Shown one piece after another: positions 55,036 through 64,000 of a DNA stretch of 64,000 nucleotides. The DNA is taken from NCBI RefSeq assembly GCF_042477335.2, contig NC_091245.1, forward strand, positions 115,044,501 to 115,108,500, in the 5' to 3' direction. Below the pieces are notes generated by a model that worked only from the letters and a program-made list of their open reading frames with translations, did not search any database and was not told where the DNA came from. The position numbers and the translations under genes were made by a program. The stretch's first letter is position 1. Every line of letters starts with the position of its first letter. The DNA comes from Ovis canadensis. Taxonomy: Eukaryota; Chordata; Mammalia; Artiodactyla; Bovidae.

Positions 55036-56439
55036 TGGATTATTGTCACTGATTGATGGATGGATAATTTTCACTGTTCCATCCATCACATGGTATACTC
55101 TGTGTATAAATTAAATAAGCAGGTTGATAATACACAGCCTTGATGTACTCCTTTCCCAAATTTGAGCCACTCTGTCACTCCATGTCCAATTCTATTTACT
55201 GCTTCTTGATCTGTATACAGGTTTCTCAGGAGACAGGTAAGGTGTTCTAGTATTCCCATCTCTTTAAGAATTTCCCACAGTTTGTTGTGATCCACATAGT
55301 CAAAGGGTTTAGTGTAGTCAATGAAGCAGAAGGAGATGATTTTTGGAAGTCTCTTGCGTTTTCTATGATCCAACAGATGTTGCCAATTTGATCTCTGGTT
55401 TCTCTGCCTTTTCTAAATCCAGCTTTTACATCTGAAAGTTCTTGGTTCACATACTGTTCCAGCCTAGCTTGAAAGATTTTAAGCATTACCTTGCTAGCAT
55501 GTAAAATGAGCTCGATTGTGTGGTAGTTTGAACTTTTTTTTTGCATTGCCCTTCTTTCGGATTGGAATGAAAACTGACCTTTTCCAGTTCTGTGGCCACT
55601 GCTGAGTTTTCCAAATTTGCTGACATATTGAGTGCAGCACTTTAACAGCATCATTTTTTAGAATTTGAAATATCTCAGCTGGAATTCCATCACCTCCACT
55701 ATCTTTGTTCATAGTAACATTTCCTAAGGCCCACTTGACTTCACAGTCCAGGATGTCTGGTTCTAGGTGAGTGATCACACCATTGTGGTTATCCAAGTCA
55801 TTAAGATCTGTTTTGTACAGTTCTTCTCTATATTCTCGCCATCTCTTCTTAGTATCTTCTGGTTCTGTTAGGTCCATACCACTTCTGTCCTTTATTGTGC
55901 CCATCTTTGCATGAAATGGTCCTTGGTATCTCTAATTTTCTTGAAGAGGTCTCTAGTCTTTCCCATTCTATTGTTTTCCTCTATTTCTTTGTATTTTTCA
56001 CTTAAGTAGGCTTTCTTACTCTCTTTGCTATTTCTTGGAATTCTGCATTCAGATGGATATATCTTTCCTTTTCTTCCTTGCCTTTTACTTCTTTTCTCAG
56101 CTATTTGTAAGGCCTCCTCAGGCAACCATTTTGCCTGTTGCATTTCTTTTTCTTGGGGATGGTTTTTGTCACCACCTCCTGTACAAAAGAATAATTTTAA
56201 CACTTTACTTTTGGATTTATAACATATCAATATGTAATATATATGAGAAAACGAGGCTATATTGGAGCAAAATTGCTTAACTTTGCCAGGATTGTTACTG
56301 TTAACCAGAAGTAGCTTGTAAAAACTTAGAAAGCATACTGTATTTCTTAAAGTAACCATAGGAATATAGCAGCAAACAATTATAGTCAAACCAGCAGAGG
56401 AATTAAAATGCTGCACAAAAAGTATTTAACATAGGGAGA

Positions 56440-56850
56440 GCAAGAAAGGAAGAACAGAAGTCAAAAAGACATGAGACATAAAACAAATAGCAAAATGCCA
56501 AGTATAAATCCAACCATATTAATAATTCCATTAAATGTAAATGGGCTAAACACTGATTAAGTGGCAGAGGTTGTCAGACTGGACAAAAGTCAAGACACAA
56601 TTATATGTTGTCTATGAGAGATAAATTTCAGAATTAATGATACAGCTGGCTGAAAATAAAAAGATAAAAGAATAATATGCCAACTCAGTTCTTAAAAAAT
56701 GCCCCAGACCTTATCACCTCACCAAAGAAGATATATAGATGGTTGGTGAATAAACATGAAAAAATGCTCCCCATTATATGTCATCAGAGAAATGCAAATT
56801 AAAACCATAAGATATCACTACACTACTGACTAGAGGTATACAGATACTTA
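56440..56850 (+). mobile_element. L1 ORF2 fragments (sense)
   Basis: Pieces of L1 ORF2 with large gaps: GTAAATGGGCTAAACACTGA (endonuclease/RT border) and CATCAGAGAAATGCAAATTA followed by AAAACCATAAGATATCACTA (C-terminal end). Confidence 0.7.
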
Positions 56851-56893
56851 ATTAGTCACCATTGTCTTTTTTAGACAACACCATGCAATATTT

Positions 56894-57089
56894 GGGCTTC
56901 CCTGGTGGCTCAACTGGTAAAGAATCCACCTGCAATGCGGGAGACCTGAGTTTGGCCCCTGGGTTGGGAAGATCCCCAGAGAAGGGAAAGGCTACCCACT
57001 CCAGTATTCTGGCCTGGAGAATTCCATGAACTATATAGACCATGGGGTCACAAAGAATTGGACACAATTGAGTGACTTTCACCTCACTT
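56894..57089 (+). mobile_element. Bov-tA SINE with target duplication
   Basis: A full Bov-tA bounded by a perfect 12-bp duplication CATGCAATATTT (56882-56893, 57090-57101). Confidence 0.93.
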
Positions 57090-57101
57090 CATGCAATATT
57101 T

Positions 57102-57770
57102 ATCTAAATGGATGGTGAATGGTGAAAAGATTACTTACTATTTTGGAAATTAAAAGGTTGGAGATATATGGATTTATTGAAATGGTGATTAAGAACATGA
57201 AATTTTTAGTCAGACAAATATGTGTTCAAATTAAAAATCTCCCACTGGTATGAAACCTTGCAAAAGCCGCTGAACATTTCTAGTGAAAGTGAAATTGAAA
57301 TTCCCTCAGTCATGTCCAATTCTTTGCATAGTTCATGGATACTTTTATTGGATCAATTGTGAAGAGAATAGGCAATTAAAAAATGACCAAAATAATTATT
57401 AGAAAATGTTCTTACATTTTTGTACATGTTTGGAAAGATTTCATGTTGTTTGTTAATTAAGTGTGTACTTTCCTTATTCTAAAAATAATCCAAGCTGACT
57501 ATATAATCAGATGCTATAATCAATGAGTCACCAACTGCCATTTGGAAAGTTTCATTTATATTTTTAAACTTCTAAGTTACTTTTTATAAAATTATTATTT
57601 CTGTGTACTAAATTGTGACATAAAGCTGCATCTTTTATGGCTAACAATAAATATCAGTCTTTAAACAGTTATTTAAATGAAAATGATGATCTTTGAACAA
57701 AATATAATTTTTTAAATAGTTACGATAGAACCTAATAAAACCTAATACTAATAGGATAGTATGAAAAAGT
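57102..57770. other. AT-rich intergenic, Bov-A scrap
   Basis: A roughly 60-bp reverse Bov-A remnant (CCCTCAGTCATGTCCAATTC) is at 57290-57350. The rest is AT-rich without recognisable content. Confidence 0.5.
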
Positions 57771-57978
57771 GATAGTCAGTCAGTTTTGTCTGACTCTTTG
57801 TGACCATATGGACACTGCGAGGCTCCTCTGTGCATGGGATTTTCCAAGCAAGAATACTGGGATGGGTAGCCATGTCCTCCTCCAGGGGATCTTCCTGACC
57901 CATGGATTGAACTCTCGACTCTTATGTCTCCTGTATTTGTAGGCAGGTTCTTTAACATGAGTGCCACCTGGGAAGCCC
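57771..57978 (-). mobile_element. Bov-tA SINE
   Basis: A reverse Bov-tA. Its flanks repeat AATAGGATAGTAT / CATAGGATGGTAT, probably a target duplication. A short GGATAGTATAG tandem follows to 58027. Confidence 0.85.
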
Positions 57979-58352
57979 ATAGGATGGTATAGTACATATA
58001 GGATAGTATAGCCCATATAGGATAGTACAGTGACAAATAAATAAAAGGAAAAAATCAACTTTCAAAAAACACAGAGACCAGTAGAATTCTACCCTGATGT
58101 AATTTAATAGTATTTTGGTGAGAAGATGAGAGTTTGTATGTTCATTTCAATCAAGGGTATTCTGTTCTTGGGTGGCCCATTTATATTTTAATCATTCATT
58201 CATTATAACTGCTGAAAATATAGTACAACTAAATTTATCCTTTTTCTGTCAAGAGAAAAAACCCAGAATCTTTTTAAAAATCATCCTTATGGCCAAGACA
58301 AAACCTAGTCAGAAGTTACTTGAGTGAAATGTCAGAAAGGTCATGGACTCTT

Positions 58353-61291
<2,939 letters not shown>

Positions 61292-61514
61292 AAAGGTCAT
61301 GGACTCTTAAACCCCAGTCAGTCTTTTCCAAAACTTGCGCATGAGAAGTGAGCTCAACTAGGGCAGGGTGTGGCATCCTAAATGAAGTCAGGACTTTAGA
61401 GGAGAAGGCACTGTCCCTCTCACTTTCCTGGGGAGAATAACCTGGGTGGTGGCTTAAAAAATACTTTAACATAATTACTAATAGGACTTGTTCTGCGTGG
61501 CAGGCTCTTAGGAT

Positions 61515-61680
61515 GATTTTCTTTCCCTTTCCTCTTTCTATCTCTGTCTTTTCTTTCCCTTCCTCCCTCCCTCCCTTCATTTCTTGCTTTTCTTCCTTTC
61601 TATCACTTTTTCTTTTCCCCCTTTTCTCCTCCTTCCCTCTCTCCTTGCTTCCTTTCTCCCTCCTTCCTTCCATATCTCTT
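61515..61680. repeat. Polypyrimidine TTCC/TCCC-rich tract
   Basis: About 165 bp of almost pure pyrimidine on the plus strand (CCTCCCTCCCTCCC, CCTTCCTTCC). The open frames on both strands here are compositional artefacts. Confidence 0.9.
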
Positions 61681-61684
61681 TTGT

Positions 61685-62099
61685 ATGTTCCAAATTTTAA
61701 TATTTATGATACTCATATAATACAAAAAAATTAAGAAAAAACTTTTAAAAACACCGAAAATTTCAGTCTTTAAATTTTCTGCTTTTAATCTTTGTTTCGG
61801 ACAAAAAGGAAAATTAAAAAATGAATCTCAAGCCCCACAAAGGGATCCTTTTATTTCCTTGCTGGGAGCAATAAGGCCCATTACAACAACTTCATAATAG
61901 TGCAGTCTGTGATATTAATGTCTATCATTTGCCCTATGTTATAGGCAGAGAAGATAGAAAAATGGGCTTATAAAACATGTCAGGGGCTTCCCAATGCCCT
62001 CAGGACAAATTCTAAGCTGCAGTGTGGCTGGAGTCCGGTGAACTAGGGCAGAGTATGGAGAACATAAATGGGGGAAGGGAGGAAGTTAGAGAAGGATTG
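61685..62099. other. Intergenic, nothing recognised
   Basis: No gene or named repeat is recognised. Confidence 0.35.
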
Positions 62100-62490
62100 T
62101 ATGCAGGGGCCAAGGTTGGGTAGCTGAGACCTTGTATAACTTTGTGGGTCTTTTGATGATTTTGCCTTTTATTCCCAGTGAGATAAAAAGCTGTTAGAGG
62201 GTTTCATGCAGAAGAGTGATGTAATTCCAGAGATCATTCTGGCTGCTATAATTAAGAGTAGCCTGTATAGGGGCAAGGGTGGTAGCAAGGAGATCTATTG
62301 GGGGCTATGGCTCTATATAATTCAAGTAAGAGATGATACTGAGTTAGACAAGGATGGAAACAAGTGATAGTGAAAACTAGTAGGATTCTGGATACATTTT
62401 GATAAGGAGCCCATGGGATTTACTGTAGATTGGATTTAGGACTAGAGAAAGTGACAAGTATGCTGGTTCTGAGATATCTATGAGGAATTC
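62100..62490 (+). mobile_element. L2-like LINE fragment
   Basis: L2-type text: GAGGGTTTCATGCAGAAGAG, TCATTCTGGCTGCTATAATT, TTGGATTTAGGACTAGAGAA. It covers the same part of the repeat as the fragment at 8000-8162. Confidence 0.55.
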
Positions 62491-62739
62491 ATGATATCTT
62501 TAAGAAGGTACAAGGGGATGGGCCCAGCTCATGGGTGGAGGGATTGGATCATGATAGTTTATTTATGCACTTTGAAATAAGATAAAAAATATGGGTACAG
62601 ATATGCTAGATGGGAGCTTGTGGAGCTCTTTTCTGATTGTTTCTGTTTTCTCAGTGAAGAGAGAAGCAGGATTATGTGCTGAAAGCATGGAGGAGGTTAT
62701 ACAGACTTTTTTTGCTCTGAGAGAGAAAAAAAAAAAGAT

Positions 62740-64000
62740 GTGAAATAGTTCAGTCAGTGTCTGACTCTTTGCAACACAATGGACTGCAGCAGACCAGGCT
62801 TCCCTGTCGGTCACCAACGCCCAGAGCTTGCTCAAGCTCATGTCCATCAAGTCAGTGATGCCATCCAACCATCTCATCCTCTGTCACCTCCTTCTCCTCC
62901 TGCCTTCAGTCTTTCCCAGCATCAGGGTCTTTTCCAATGAGTCAGATCTTCACATTAGGTGGCCAAAGAATTGGAGCTTCAGCTTCAGCATCAGTCCTTC
63001 CCATAAATATTCAGGACTGATTTCCTGTAGGATTGACTGATTTGATCTCCTTGAGAGTCCAAGGGACTCTCAAGAGCCTTCTTCAACACCACAGTTTAAA
63101 AGCATCAATTCTTCAGCACTCAGGTTTCTTTATAGTCCAACTCTCACATCCATACATGACTACTGGGAAAACTATAGGTTTGACTAGATGGACCTTTGTT
63201 GGCAAAGTAATGCCTCTGCTTTTTAATGCACTGTATAGATTGGTCATAGCTTTTCTTCTAAGGACCAAGCATTTTTTTAATTTCATGGCTGCAGTCACCA
63301 ATAAAGTGATTTTGGTGCCAAAGGAAATAAACTCTGTCACTGTTTCCATTGTTTCCCCATCTATTTGCCATGAAGTGATGGGACCAGATGCCATGATCTT
63401 TGTTTTCTGAATGTTGAGCTTTAAGCCAACTTTGTCACTGTCCTCTTTCATTTTCATCAAGAGGTTCTTTAGTTCATCTTTGCTTTCTGCCATAAGGATG
63501 GTGTCATCTACATATCTGAAGTTATTGGTATTTCTCCCAGCAATCTTGATTTCAGCTTCTGCTTCATCCAGCCCAGCATTTTGCATGATGTACTTGGCAT
63601 ATTAGTTAAATAGAGAGGCTGACAATATACAGCCTTACCATACTCCTTTCCCAATTTTGAACCAGTCTGTTGTTCCATGTTCGGTTCTAACTGTTGATTT
63701 TTGACCTGAATACAGATTTCTCAGGAGGCAGGTAAGGTGGTCTGGTATTCCCATCTCTTTCAGAATTTTCCACATTTTGTTGTGATCCACAGAGTCAAAG
63801 GCTTTGGTGTAGTCAATAAAGCAGAAGTAGATGTTTTTCTTTGCTGTTTCTATGATGCAGTGGATGTTGGCAATTTGATCTCTGGTTCCTCTGCCTTTTC
63901 TGAATCCAGCTTTTACATCTGAAAGTTCTTGGTTCATGTACTGTTGAAGCCTCGTTTGGAGAATTTTGAGCATTACTTTGCTAATGTGTGAGATGAGTGC
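62740..64000 (-). mobile_element. BovB LINE, runs off the window end
   Basis: A minus-strand BovB from its 3' tail (AGTTCAGTCAGTGTCTGACT) into the reverse transcriptase. The catalytic box reads YVDD in place of YADD (frame 63113-63586). Upstream, LSDVKAGFRKGRGTRDQI and FIDYTKAFDSVDHNKMW are well kept. The copy continues beyond 64000. Confidence 0.92.

Larger units (their letters stand above)
53301..56178 (-). mobile_element. BovB LINE (older copy), split by a younger BovB
   Basis: The 3' part (53301-54125) and the 5' part (about 55085-56178) belong to one minus-strand copy. The text breaks at TTTCACATGATG and resumes at TCACATGGTATACTCTGTGT, the neighbouring point of the reverse transcriptase. 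The 5' part encodes the N-terminal side of the reverse transcriptase in pieces (DGIPAEIFQILKNDAVKVLH; EPDILDCEVKWALGNV) and the region before it. Several frameshifts make it inactive. Confidence 0.88.

Overview
The window is a piece of a ruminant (bovid-type) nuclear genome. Fragments of the BovB (RTE) LINE, the Bov-A2 and Bov-tA SINEs and CHR-type tRNA-derived SINEs occur throughout both strands, with older mammal-wide repeats (MIR, L2, MER5A, MER20, MLT1) among them. I see no bacterial, plasmid or phage architecture.

One protein-coding gene is present and complete: UHMK1 (KIS, the U2AF-homology-motif kinase), on the + strand. Eight coding exons join exactly in phase between 15111 and 34087 and give 419 residues, the length known for this family. 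Every intron is GT-AG. The gene starts in a CpG-rich, TATA-less promoter at about 14853-15400. Two very short upstream ORFs lie in or next to the 5' leader, one of them a bare ATG-TGA. The transcript probably ends after an AATAAA at 40907, which implies a 3' UTR of about 6.8 kb in which I recognise no transposon copy.

Layout: 1-14.6 kb is intergenic and repeat-dense. It holds BovB fragments, a solo retroviral LTR on the minus strand at 3179-4878, a related LTR on the plus strand at 8202-9585 nested in SINE and L2 sequence, Bov-A2/Bov-tA copies and MLT1. 14.85-40.93 kb is UHMK1, with repeats in introns 2, 3, 4, 6 and 7, a three-copy 106-bp tandem repeat in intron 4, a tRNA-Gly-like sequence in intron 6 and a decayed initiator-tRNA-Met-like sequence in intron 7. 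41-64 kb is intergenic: MER5A, MIR, L2, CHR SINEs, a 667-bp solo LTR with a perfect 6-bp target duplication, a three-layer nest (BovB in BovB, with a Bov-A2 inside), an L1 with a 5' inversion bounded by a perfect 17-bp target duplication, and a BovB copy that runs off the end.

No second gene was found. All other open frames examined are BovB or L1 reverse-transcriptase remnants, SINE translations or chance frames. I did not find a previously undescribed molecular system. The points most worth checking are the UHMK1 upstream ORFs, the weak exon 6 donor with a nearby in-frame intronic stop, the tRNA-Gly-like sequence, the tandem repeat and the datable insertion nests. Repeat family names come from sequence recognition without a database search, and repeat edges are approximate unless a target duplication is given.
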